Shown piece by piece: positions 45,316-52,987 of a stretch of DNA of 64,000 bases; within the stretch, counting starts at the first letter, position 1, and the number at the start of each line of letters is the position of its first letter. The translations under genes and the position numbers were made by a program. The notes beneath the pieces are model-generated. The model saw nothing but the letters and a program-made list of their open reading frames with translations, was not told where the DNA came from and did no database searches. This DNA comes from Rodentibacter caecimuris (lineage in GTDB: Bacteria > Pseudomonadota > Gammaproteobacteria > Enterobacterales > Pasteurellaceae): NCBI RefSeq assembly GCF_024622045.1, contig NZ_JANKBP010000007.1, one strand, 5' to 3'.

Positions 45316-46497
45316 TTATTTCTTGGTCGCACCACTTTCCATATCTGCGTGGTAGTGCTGTGTCATCTCTTTGTGGCTATCGATTTCATAAGGAACGGGT
45401 TGTGGTTTTTGGGGATTAGGATCATTTTTAATTGGTTCATCTTTTAATTTGCCGGAATAAATTGACGGATTTTTTTCTCCCGTCACGATAATTTGCCCCA
45501 TTGTTCCTTTGTTAGCAGCACGAAACATAGAATGATCCATAAACACATAAGTGCCGGACACATCAATTTGGGTTTCGACAATGGTTGCACCGCCCGATGG
45601 AATGAGAGTGGTTTGAACATTGTGGTTGATTAATGTACCACCTTCCACATATACGTTATCAAACACCGCACCGATTAAATGGAATGATGAAATCAAGTTA
45701 GGGCCGGCATTGCCGATAAATAAACGAATTTTTTCACCGGTTTTGGCTTTGAGAGCCTTTTCCCCCATCATTGCACCGACTTTTCCATTGAACAGCACAT
45801 AATCGGGGCGTTCATCAATGGCTTTACTCATGCTAAAGGGTTGCAGACCGGATTCACCAAATCGTCCTTTCGTATAAAATTCACTTTGCATAATATAGAA
45901 TTCACGATCGACTTTTGGTAATCCTTCCTTCGGTTCAACTAAAATTAATCCGTACATTCCCTTAGCAAGATGAACAGCAACCGGCTGACTACCGCAATGG
46001 TATAAATAAATGCCCGAACGCAATGCTTTAAATTGAAACGTACCGGTTCTGGTTGGTGCGGTTTCACTGGCGATAGCACCTCCCATTGGTACGGCTGCCG
46101 CATGAAAATCAATACTATGCGGCATCATTGAACTGGCCGAGTTGGAAAGCTGTACCTCTACTATATCCCCTTCCCGTATCCGAATAAACGGCGCCGGCAC
46201 ATTGCCATTAAACGTCCAAAATTTATATTGGACGCCGTCCATTAATTCCATAATTTTTTCAAGTGCGGTCAGTCTTACCACCACTTTTGCCGGATAATTA
46301 CGCTCGATCGGTTTGGGTACTTCCGGTGCCAAAGTGATTTCCGCCTCTATTTCCGGTAGGGGTTGTTCCGGCGATATTGGGGAATTGTTGTCTTCTGTTG
46401 CTTGCGCAGGCGGCATTTGTATTAAGCCGGCACCCAGTGTGAGCGTAGCGATACTTAATGTACTGTTTTTAAGGAAATCACGGCGTTGTTCATTCAT
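45316..46497 (-). CDS. aniA: Copper-containing nitrite reductase (AniA/NirK type)
   Basis: A 393-aa two-cupredoxin enzyme reducing nitrite to nitric oxide in the periplasm. From the ATG at 46497 (GCAGGT site), a Tat-type signal QRRDFLKNS leads to a processing site near AQA (residue 33). Type 1 copper ligands are His127, Cys168, His176 and Met181; type 2 ligands are His132 and His167, plus the His of VFMDHSMF; catalytic Asp130 and the His of SSFHLIG are present. The C-H-M spacing (8 and 5) matches Neisseria AniA rather than the longer loop of soil NirK. It ends in a hydrophilic His/Met-containing tail. It sits between parE (24 nt) and parC (107 nt). Confidence 0.92.
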   Translation of the reverse strand: MNEQRRDFLKNSTLSIATLTLGAGLIQMPPAQATEDNNSPISPEQPLPEIEAEITLAPEVPKPIERNYPAKVVVRLTALEKIMELMDGVQYKFWTFNGNVPAPFIRIREGDIVEVQLSNSASSMMPHSIDFHAAAVPMGGAIASETAPTRTGTFQFKALRSGIYLYHCGSQPVAVHLAKGMYGLILVEPKEGLPKVDREFYIMQSEFYTKGRFGESGLQPFSMSKAIDERPDYVLFNGKVGAMMGEKALKAKTGEKIRLFIGNAGPNLISSFHLIGAVFDNVYVEGGTLINHNVQTTLIPSGGATIVETQIDVSGTYVFMDHSMFRAANKGTMGQIIVTGEKNPSIYSGKLKDEPIKNDPNPQKPQPVPYEIDSHKEMTQHYHADMESGATKK

Positions 46498-46520
46498 TTT
46501 TTTACCTGCTTTGTTGTCAA

Positions 46521-48419
46521 TTACACCGCTAAATCCACTTGATCGCCTTTGGTTTGTAGCCAATTTTTTCGATCTTCGGAACGTTTTTTCGCTAAAAGCA
46601 TATCCATTAATTCTAGGGTTTCCGCCCCTTGTTCTTCATCGAAATGATAGGTTAATTGCACCAAACGACGGGTATTCGGATCCATGGTGGTTTCCCGTAA
46701 TTGAGAAGGATTCATTTCGCCTAACCCTTTAAAACGTTGCACGTTTGGCTTACCTTTTTTGTTTTTTAGGCGATCTAAAATTGCCTCTTTTTCGCTTTCA
46801 TCCAAGGCATAGAATACTTCTTTATTTAAATCAATGCGGTAAAGTGGCGGCATTGCCACATAAACATGTCCGTTTTGCACTAATTTTGGGAAATGACGTA
46901 AGAACAACGCGCAGAGCAGGGTGGCAATGTGTAAACCGTCTGAGTCCGCATCGGCGAGGATACAGACTTTGCCGTAGCGTAATTGGGATAGATCATCACT
47001 ATCCGGATCGATTCCTAAGGCAACGGCAATGTCGTGAATTTCAGTGGAGCCGAGCACCTGTTCCGGTGAAACTTCCCACGTATTTAAAATTTTTCCCCGC
47101 AACGGCAAAATTGCCTGATATTCACGATCTCGGGCTTGCTTTGCTGAACCGCCCGCAGAATCGCCTTCTACTAAAAAAAGCTCGGTTTTTTCCAGATCTT
47201 GAGATCCGCAATCCGCTAATTTACCCGGTAATGCCGGGCCGCTAACGAGTTTTTTCCGCACTACTTTTTTGGCAGCTCGCAAACGGCGTTGGGCAGAGCT
47301 GATCGCCATTTCGGCAAGTTTTTCCGCATCTTGTACATTTTGGTTAAGCCATAGGCTAAAGGAATCTTTTAACACACCGCTGACAAAGACCGCACTTTGG
47401 CGTGATGACAGGCGCTCTTTAGTTTGACCGGCAAATTGGGCATCTTGCATTTTTAGCGAAAGGATATAAGCACAGCGATCCCAAACATCATCGGCGGTGA
47501 GTTTTACGCCGCGAGGGAGTAAATTGCGGAATTCGCAGAATTCCCGTATCGCATCCAGTAAGCCTTGACGCAAACCATTGACATGTGTACCGCCTTGAAT
47601 GGTGGGAATTAAATTTACATAGCTTTCGCCAATGAGTTCCCCTCCTTGTGGTAGCCACAATAATGCCCAGCTTACGGCTTCGTTTGTACCTTTAAATTCA
47701 CCGACAAAGGGTTTTTCAGGCAAGGTTTCTTCACCATTAACGGCTTCAATGAGATAGTCGGATAAGCCGTCTTCATACAACCACACATCTTGAGTATTAT
47801 TGACTTTATCAATAAATTTGATTTCAAGTCCGGAGCAGAGAACCGCCTTGGCACGCAATAAATGGCGCAGGCGGCTGACGGAAAATTTTGCACTGTCGAA
47901 ATATTTCGGATTGGGTTTGAAATGAACGGTAGTTCCGGTAGTGCGTCTGCCGCAAGTGCCGATCACCTCAAGTTCTTCCACTTTTACGCCGTTTTCAAAG
48001 GCGATTTTATACACTTCGCCATTGCGTTTTACTTGAATATCAACCCGTTCGGAAAGGGCGTTCACCACAGAAATCCCCACACCGTGTAAGCCACCGGCAA
48101 ATTCATAGTTCTTACTGGAAAATTTACCGCCCGCATGGAGTTTGGTTAAGATCACCTCTACACCGGAAACGCCTTCTGTGGGATGAATATCCACCGGCAT
48201 TCCCCGACCGTTATCAATAACTTCGAGAGATTGATCGGCGTGTAAAATCACTTCAATTTTTGTTGCAAAACCGGCAAGGGCTTCGTCCACGCTATTATCA
48301 ATGACCTCTTGTGCGAGGTGGTTTGGACGGGTGGTGTCGGTGTACATACCAGGGCGAATTTGCACCGGTTCGAGATCTTTTAAAACCGTAATTTCTTGAG
48401 CTGAATACTGAGTTGTCAT
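46521..48419 (-). CDS. parE: DNA topoisomerase IV subunit B
   Basis: A 632-aa ATPase subunit (E. coli 630). The GHKL ATP site includes VIDNSVDEALAGFA, DNGRGMPVD and GGLHGVGISVVNAL. The TOPRIM domain has LVEGDSAGGSAKQARDR and ILADADSDGLHIATL. The start at 48419 (MTTQYSAQEI) matches the family; the frame upstream is not family-like. A nitrite reductase gene rather than parC follows directly. The terminator of htrB lies just upstream. Confidence 0.96.
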   Translation of the reverse strand: MTTQYSAQEITVLKDLEPVQIRPGMYTDTTRPNHLAQEVIDNSVDEALAGFATKIEVILHADQSLEVIDNGRGMPVDIHPTEGVSGVEVILTKLHAGGKFSSKNYEFAGGLHGVGISVVNALSERVDIQVKRNGEVYKIAFENGVKVEELEVIGTCGRRTTGTTVHFKPNPKYFDSAKFSVSRLRHLLRAKAVLCSGLEIKFIDKVNNTQDVWLYEDGLSDYLIEAVNGEETLPEKPFVGEFKGTNEAVSWALLWLPQGGELIGESYVNLIPTIQGGTHVNGLRQGLLDAIREFCEFRNLLPRGVKLTADDVWDRCAYILSLKMQDAQFAGQTKERLSSRQSAVFVSGVLKDSFSLWLNQNVQDAEKLAEMAISSAQRRLRAAKKVVRKKLVSGPALPGKLADCGSQDLEKTELFLVEGDSAGGSAKQARDREYQAILPLRGKILNTWEVSPEQVLGSTEIHDIAVALGIDPDSDDLSQLRYGKVCILADADSDGLHIATLLCALFLRHFPKLVQNGHVYVAMPPLYRIDLNKEVFYALDESEKEAILDRLKNKKGKPNVQRFKGLGEMNPSQLRETTMDPNTRRLVQLTYHFDEEQGAETLELMDMLLAKKRSEDRKNWLQTKGDQVDLAV

Positions 48420-48465
48420 TTTTAGGTTATTCATTAGATATAGAAAAATTGCGAGAGAGTGTATC

Positions 48466-48497
48466 AAAAAGTGCGGTTATTTTCGACCGCACTTTTT
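48466..48497 (-). terminator. Inverted-USS terminator of lpxL/htrB
   Basis: AAAAAGTGCGGT and ACCGCACTTTTT form a 12-bp stem that overlaps the last bases of the htrB stop region and ends about 47 nt before parE. Confidence 0.85.
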
Positions 48498-49431
48498 AGT
48501 TATATAAACTTGGATCACTTTCATTCGGGCGTGTTTTAAAACGACGATGTAGCCACATATATTGCTCTATGCCTTTCAGAATTTCTTTTTCTACCAGGCG
48601 GTTCATTCGTGTGGCAATGCTCGTTTCATCCTCTAAATCCGTGAAATCTACCGGTGGCGAAATGCTTACCGTATAGCCGGAACCGTCTCGATTGCGAAGT
48701 GGCGCAAAGGGGATGATTTTGCTTTTCGGAGAGGATTTTAATAAATAGTAGCTGCCGGTGGTGGTACAAGCGTCGGGTACGGCAAAAAACGGCACAAATA
48801 CGGCATTTTTTCGGCCATAATCGTGATCTGGCGCATACCAAATGGTTTCCCCATGGCGTAACGCTTTAATCATGCCGCGAAGATCTTTACGATCCAACAT
48901 ATCCTTGTTAGAACGCAAGCGTCCTTGTGTTTGTAACCAGTCCAAAAGCGGGTTGTCATTCGGGCGATATACCCCTAATCCGGGGTGATGTAACCCCACA
49001 ATACGGGCACCGAGCTCTAAGGTGAGAAAATGTACCCCCACAAAAATAATGCCGTCCTGTTGATGATCTTTTAGATGATGTCGCCCCTCAATTTTCGACC
49101 ACTTCTTTATGCGCGCATCAGACCAAAACCATGCCATACCGGTTTCAATAATTGCCATGCCGACGGCACGCAAATTTTCTTGTAATAGGATTTCCCGTTC
49201 ATTTTCCGGCATATCGGGAAAGCAAAGCTCAAGATTGCGGCGTGTAATCGCGGCACGGCGTTTGCCGATTTTTAAGTGGGAAAAAAGCCACCCCAAGCCG
49301 TTACCAATGTGGCGTAAAATCGGGTAGGGTAGGAGTAAAATTGCACGCCAAAGGGCAACGCCAAACCAGAATCCCCAATATTTAGGCGCAAGAAAAGCAC
49401 GTTGAAATGTAGGGAGTTTGTTATTTTTCAT
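48496..49431 (-). CDS. lpxL: Lipid A biosynthesis lauroyl/myristoyl acyltransferase
   Basis: A 311-aa inner-membrane acyltransferase (HtrB) adding a secondary acyl chain to lipid A. The N-terminal membrane anchor is at about 17-37. The catalytic HX4E motif is HFLTLE in VGVHFLTLEL. The conserved GVYRPNDNPLLDWLQ, RSNKDMLDRKDLR and WYAPDHDYG blocks match my memory of H. influenzae HtrB. The start at 49431 is 7 nt after GGAG; an upstream in-frame ATG (49437) sits too close to it. It is divergent from hldE, as in H. influenzae. Confidence 0.95.
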   Translation of the reverse strand: MKNNKLPTFQRAFLAPKYWGFWFGVALWRAILLLPYPILRHIGNGLGWLFSHLKIGKRRAAITRRNLELCFPDMPENEREILLQENLRAVGMAIIETGMAWFWSDARIKKWSKIEGRHHLKDHQQDGIIFVGVHFLTLELGARIVGLHHPGLGVYRPNDNPLLDWLQTQGRLRSNKDMLDRKDLRGMIKALRHGETIWYAPDHDYGRKNAVFVPFFAVPDACTTTGSYYLLKSSPKSKIIPFAPLRNRDGSGYTVSISPPVDFTDLEDETSIATRMNRLVEKEILKGIEQYMWLHRRFKTRPNESDPSLYN

Positions 49432-49517
49432 TATCATTCTCCGTGAAATTGCGCGGTAGTTTAACGCAAAAATGACTTGTGGTAAAATCACGCCAATTTT
49501 TTACAAGAGAGAATAGC

Positions 49518-50948
49518 ATGGCTCAGTATTTAGCAGAATTTAAACAGGCAAAAGTCCTTGTATTAGGCGATGTAATGCTTGATCGTTATTGGTTTGGCGC
49601 AACCAACCGAATTTCACCGGAGGCACCGGTGCCGGTGGTACGTGTGCAAGAAAATGAGGAGCGTGCCGGTGGGGCGGCGAATGTCGCGATGAATATCGCT
49701 TCACTGAATGTACCGGTTCAGTTGATGGGATTAATTGGGCAGGATGAGACCGGCGCGGCATTATCTGATTTGCTGAACGATCAACATATTGATTGTAATT
49801 TTGTGGCATTAAGCAGCCATCCGACGATTACCAAATTGCGTATTTTATCCCGTCATCAGCAGCTTTTACGCCTTGATTTTGAAGAAGATTTTAATAATGT
49901 AGATTGTCAGGATTTACTTGCTAAACTGGAAAGTGCGGTCAAAAATTACGGTGCTTTAGTGCTTTCCGATTATGGCAAAGGTACGTTAAAAGAAGTGCAA
50001 AAAATGATTCGGATTGCACGTAAAGCTAATGTGCCAGTGTTAATTGATCCGAAAGGCACGGATTTTGAGCGTTACCGTGGGGCGACCTTACTCACACCAA
50101 ATATGACGGAATTTGAAGCCGTAGTGGGCAAGTGCAATACGGAAGAAGAAATCATTGAAAAAGGCTTGAAATTGATTTCAGACATCGAATTGACCGCACT
50201 TTTGATCACCCGTTCCGAAAAAGGGATGACCTTACTTCGTCCAAATCAAGAGCCTTATCATTTGCCAACGGTGGCGAAAGAAGTCTTTGATGTAACTGGC
50301 GCAGGCGATACGGTAATTAGTGTGTTGGCGACAGCACTGGCAGATGGGCGTTCTTTTGAAGAAGCCTGTTATTTGGCGAATGTCGCTGCGGGTATTGTAG
50401 TCGGCAAATTGGGTACATCAACAGTGTCTAATGTGGAACTTGAAAATGCGATTCACGCCCGTCCGGAAAGCGGTTTCGGTATCATGACTGAAACACAGCT
50501 CAAAGAGGTTGTCGCACAAGCGAAAGCCCGTGGTGAAAAAATTGTGATGACAAATGGCTGTTTTGATATTTTGCACCCGGGACACGTGTCTTATCTTGAA
50601 AATGCCCGTAAATTGGGGGATCGTTTAATCGTTGCGGTAAACAGTGATGAATCTGTAAAACGATTAAAAGGCGAAAGTCGCCCTATCAACAATCTTGATA
50701 CCCGTATGGCTGTATTGGCAGGATTATCGTCGGTAGATTGGCTTGTTCCTTTTACGGAAGATACGCCGCAACGCTTGATTGGTGATGTATTACCGGATTT
50801 ATTAGTGAAAGGCGGTGATTATAAACCGGAAGAGATTGCCGGTAGCCAAGAAGTTTGGGCAAATGGCGGGGAGGTGAAAGTGCTAAATTTTGAAAACGGT
50901 TGTTCCACCACAAATGTGATTGAGAAAATTAAATTGCTAAAAGATTAA
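49518..50948 (+). CDS. hldE: Bifunctional heptose 7-phosphate kinase / heptose 1-phosphate adenylyltransferase
   Basis: A 476-aa enzyme (E. coli 477) making ADP-heptose for the LPS core. The N-terminal PfkB/ribokinase-type kinase (about 1-320) has GGAANVAMNIASL and the DVTGAGDTV anion-hole motif. The C-terminal nucleotidyltransferase (about 344-476) has TNGCFDILHPGHVSYL with the HxGH motif. The start at 49518 follows AAGAGAG. It is divergent from lpxL/htrB, 86 nt apart, so both LPS genes share one control region. It also contains internal uptake signals. Confidence 0.96.
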   Translation: MAQYLAEFKQAKVLVLGDVMLDRYWFGATNRISPEAPVPVVRVQENEERAGGAANVAMNIASLNVPVQLMGLIGQDETGAALSDLLNDQHIDCNFVALSSHPTITKLRILSRHQQLLRLDFEEDFNNVDCQDLLAKLESAVKNYGALVLSDYGKGTLKEVQKMIRIARKANVPVLIDPKGTDFERYRGATLLTPNMTEFEAVVGKCNTEEEIIEKGLKLISDIELTALLITRSEKGMTLLRPNQEPYHLPTVAKEVFDVTGAGDTVISVLATALADGRSFEEACYLANVAAGIVVGKLGTSTVSNVELENAIHARPESGFGIMTETQLKEVVAQAKARGEKIVMTNGCFDILHPGHVSYLENARKLGDRLIVAVNSDESVKRLKGESRPINNLDTRMAVLAGLSSVDWLVPFTEDTPQRLIGDVLPDLLVKGGDYKPEEIAGSQEVWANGGEVKVLNFENGCSTTNVIEKIKLLKD

Positions 50949-50954
50949 TAGAGG

Positions 50955-50980
50955 AAAGGTTGGAAAATTCCAACCTTTTT
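50955..50980. terminator. Bidirectional terminator between hldE and the GNAT gene
   Basis: AAAGGTTGGA and TCCAACCTTT form a 10-bp stem with a 4-nt loop and T-runs both ways. It lies 7 nt after the hldE stop. Confidence 0.9.
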
Positions 50981-51503
50981 ACTTTAATGTTTTTTTCATC
51001 ATAATATCTGTTTGCGGATCGGTTCCCATCATAAAAGTATGCTTATCAAATTTGACGAAGCCGTTTTTTCGATAGAAATTTTGTGCTTTGTAATTATGCT
51101 CCCATACGCCAAGCCAGATATAATCCGCCTGATGTTGCTCGGCAAGTTTTAAGGCTTTGCGATACAAGACTTGCCCCACGCCTTTGCCGTGATATTGATT
51201 TAATACATAAATACGCTGAATTTCTACCGCACTTGGATCTTGTAATTCCGTTTGCGCTGCGCCGAAATTGACTTTGAGATAGCCGAGCATTTCTCCTTGT
51301 TGCTCTGCGACATAAAAATGCATTTCTTCATTTTTTAATTCGCTCTCAAGTTGGGTGAGATTAAAGCTATTTTCTAAATAATGTTGCATATCTTCATCGC
51401 TACAAGTGCCGACGAAAGTCTCAAAAAAAGTTTGTTTGCCTAGCGTTTGGAGCGATTCAAGATCGTTTAAGGTGAGTTTCCTAATATTTAATTGATTTTC
51501 CAT
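50979..51503 (-). CDS. GNAT N-acetyltransferase, PaiA-like
   Basis: A 174-aa acetyltransferase. The acetyl-CoA site lies in IYVLNQYHGKGVGQVLYRKA, with a preceding strand EIQRIYV and the C-terminal WLGVWEHNYKAQNFYRKNGF. Overall it resembles B. subtilis PaiA (polyamine acetyltransferase): opening LTLNDLESLQTL, ETF, WLGVWE, and TFMMGTDPQTD. The start is uncertain: MENQ (51503) or MVKLR (51518) are both possible and neither has a strong ribosome site. It overlaps the previous GNAT gene, so it is translationally coupled to the marR-gnat unit. Confidence 0.8.
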   Translation of the reverse strand: MENQLNIRKLTLNDLESLQTLGKQTFFETFVGTCSDEDMQHYLENSFNLTQLESELKNEEMHFYVAEQQGEMLGYLKVNFGAAQTELQDPSAVEIQRIYVLNQYHGKGVGQVLYRKALKLAEQHQADYIWLGVWEHNYKAQNFYRKNGFVKFDKHTFMMGTDPQTDIMMKKTLK

Positions 51504-51946
51504 TCGTAATTTAACCATTCGTTATTTTGTTGTGCTCCTAACTTCTCGTAAAAATGCTTTCCGGCTTCATTCCAAGGAGCAACCGTCCATTTTATTTGCA
51601 GGCAACCGTGATTTTGAGCTTCTACTTTTAGGGCTTGCATTAATTTTTCACCGATTTGTTGTCCACGGTAATGTTCGTCAATATAGAGTTCTTTGAGATA
51701 AATAGCAGGGCGGTTTTGAGCGGTATAAGGCAGAAAATAATAAACGGCAATGCCAACAATATTTTCCTTATCAGCGGCAACGAGACAATAAAAATCCGGC
51801 GGATTTTTATTAAAACCACATTCTTCTACAATTTCAGGTGTAATTGCAAAGCTATCAATATAGTGTTCAAAAATGGCGAGTTCTTTCATTAAACGCCACA
51901 TTTTGTTGCAATCTTGCCGTTGAGCTTTTCTAATTAGAATATTCAT
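51488..51946 (-). CDS. GNAT N-acetyltransferase, diamine/thialysine acetyltransferase-like
   Basis: A 152-aa acetyltransferase with AIYLKELYIDEHYRGQQIGEKLMQ (acetyl-CoA loop YRGQQIG) and IKWTVAPWNEAGKHFYEKLGA. The YLKELYI...APWNE pattern is that of the SSAT/thialysine branch, so an amine substrate is likely. The start at 51946 has GAGGAG at 6 nt; the ATG two codons earlier abuts the same site. It overlaps the marR end by 17 nt and the PaiA-like start by 16 nt. Confidence 0.8.
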   Translation of the reverse strand: MNILIRKAQRQDCNKMWRLMKELAIFEHYIDSFAITPEIVEECGFNKNPPDFYCLVAADKENIVGIAVYYFLPYTAQNRPAIYLKELYIDEHYRGQQIGEKLMQALKVEAQNHGCLQIKWTVAPWNEAGKHFYEKLGAQQNNEWLNYEWKIN

Positions 51947-52385
51947 TGTCATCTCCTCGTTTTTGGTTAAGTTGGTGTGAAAAAATATTGAGTAACTGCT
52001 CAACCTCTGTTAAAAGTGCGGTCAATTTTTCGGGAGAATATTGCTGTTCGGTTTGCCATTCAATTTGAGTAATCTCTGAGATGATTGGCTCAATAAACAT
52101 TTTGCCTTGTTCGGTCAATCCAATTTGTTTGCTGCGTTTATCTTTTTCATCGGTGATAAATTGAAGATAGCCTTTGCTATCAAGTTGTTTACAGATTGAT
52201 GTAACGGTTTGTTTTGGTAAACTCCAACGTTCCCCAATGGCTGTTGGGGAAGATGTCCCATTGCGTCCAATATGGTAGAGAAAATGGAGTTCGTTTAAGG
52301 TGATGCCTCGCTGTTTCGCCCAATTTGCATAGAGAGAGGATAGTTTTGCTGAAAGATCAGAAAGTTTATCGAATTGTGTTAGCAT
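51930..52385 (-). CDS. MarR-family transcriptional regulator
   Basis: A 151-aa winged-helix repressor. The core is TAIGERWSLPKQTVTSICKQ (recognition helix) followed by the wing KGYLQFITDEKDKRSKQIGL, which carries the conserved D-x-R-S pattern, and dimer helices at both ends. It is first in an overlapping three-gene unit with two acetyltransferases, so it probably controls them, perhaps in response to polyamines or related amines. It is divergent from rpsO. Confidence 0.88.
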   Translation of the reverse strand: MLTQFDKLSDLSAKLSSLYANWAKQRGITLNELHFLYHIGRNGTSSPTAIGERWSLPKQTVTSICKQLDSKGYLQFITDEKDKRSKQIGLTEQGKMFIEPIISEITQIEWQTEQQYSPEKLTALLTEVEQLLNIFSHQLNQKRGDDNEYSN

Positions 52386-52455
52386 TATTAGTCCTATTTC
52401 GGTGTTTTTGATATTTTAGTACGAAATAATATTAAATCAAGAGTATGATGGGGGA

Positions 52456-52484
52456 TATGGTAGGTATTACTTGCTTTTACCATA
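52456..52484 (+). promoter_or_regulatory. Hairpin in the rpsO leader
   Basis: TATGGTA and TACCATA pair around a 15-nt loop, about 90 nt upstream of the rpsO start. S15 commonly represses its own mRNA through leader structures. Whether this hairpin is that element is inference. Confidence 0.4.
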
Positions 52485-52573
52485 CACAATAGATAGAATG
52501 CCACTTCCTTGTCATCGCTGGGTTAGAGATCGGCGAATGATGTATCAACAACACTACCTTTTAGGAGTAAAAA

Positions 52574-52843
52574 ATGTCTCTAAGTACTGAAAAAAAAGCG
52601 GCAATCGTTGCTGAATTTGGTCGCGATGCGAAAGATACCGGTTCTTCCGAAGTTCAAATCGCATTATTAACTGCACAAATCAACCACTTACAAGCTCATT
52701 TTGCAGAGCATAAAAAAGACCACCATGGTCGTCGTGGTTTATTACGTATGGTTTCTCGTCGTCGTAAACTTTTAGACTACTTAAAACGTACGGATCTTGC
52801 TTTATATCAAAGCACCATCGCACGTTTAGGTTTACGTCGCTAA
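52574..52843 (+). CDS. rpsO: 30S ribosomal protein S15
   Basis: An 89-aa protein, the universal length of bacterial S15, with DTGSSEVQIALLT, the HFAEHKKDHHGRRGL hairpin and MVSRRRKLLDYLK. It binds the 16S rRNA central-domain junction. AGGAG lies 8 nt upstream. It is a monocistronic unit with its own terminator; pnp, its usual neighbour in E. coli, is not here. Confidence 0.98.
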   Translation: MSLSTEKKAAIVAEFGRDAKDTGSSEVQIALLTAQINHLQAHFAEHKKDHHGRRGLLRMVSRRRKLLDYLKRTDLALYQSTIARLGLRR

Positions 52844-52868
52844 TTTTTATTACGATAAAAAACAATTT

Positions 52869-52893
52869 AGCCCTCAATTTTTGAGGGCTTTTT
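52869..52893 (+). terminator. rpsO terminator
   Basis: AGCCCTCAA and TTGAGGGCT form a 9-bp GC-rich stem followed by TTTTT. Confidence 0.93.
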
Positions 52894-52955
52894 GTATCTA
52901 CGGTATCTTGAAATAGTCGTTTTTGTGTACCTGATACATAATGCCGGAAAAAAAT

Positions 52956-52987
52956 AAAAAGTGCGGTCGAAATTAACCGCACTTTTA
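52956..52987 (-). terminator. Inverted-USS terminator of mrcB
   Basis: AAAAGTGCGGT and ACCGCACTTTT surround an AT-rich loop; on the minus strand they are followed by a T-rich tract. It starts 1 nt after the mrcB stop. Confidence 0.8.
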
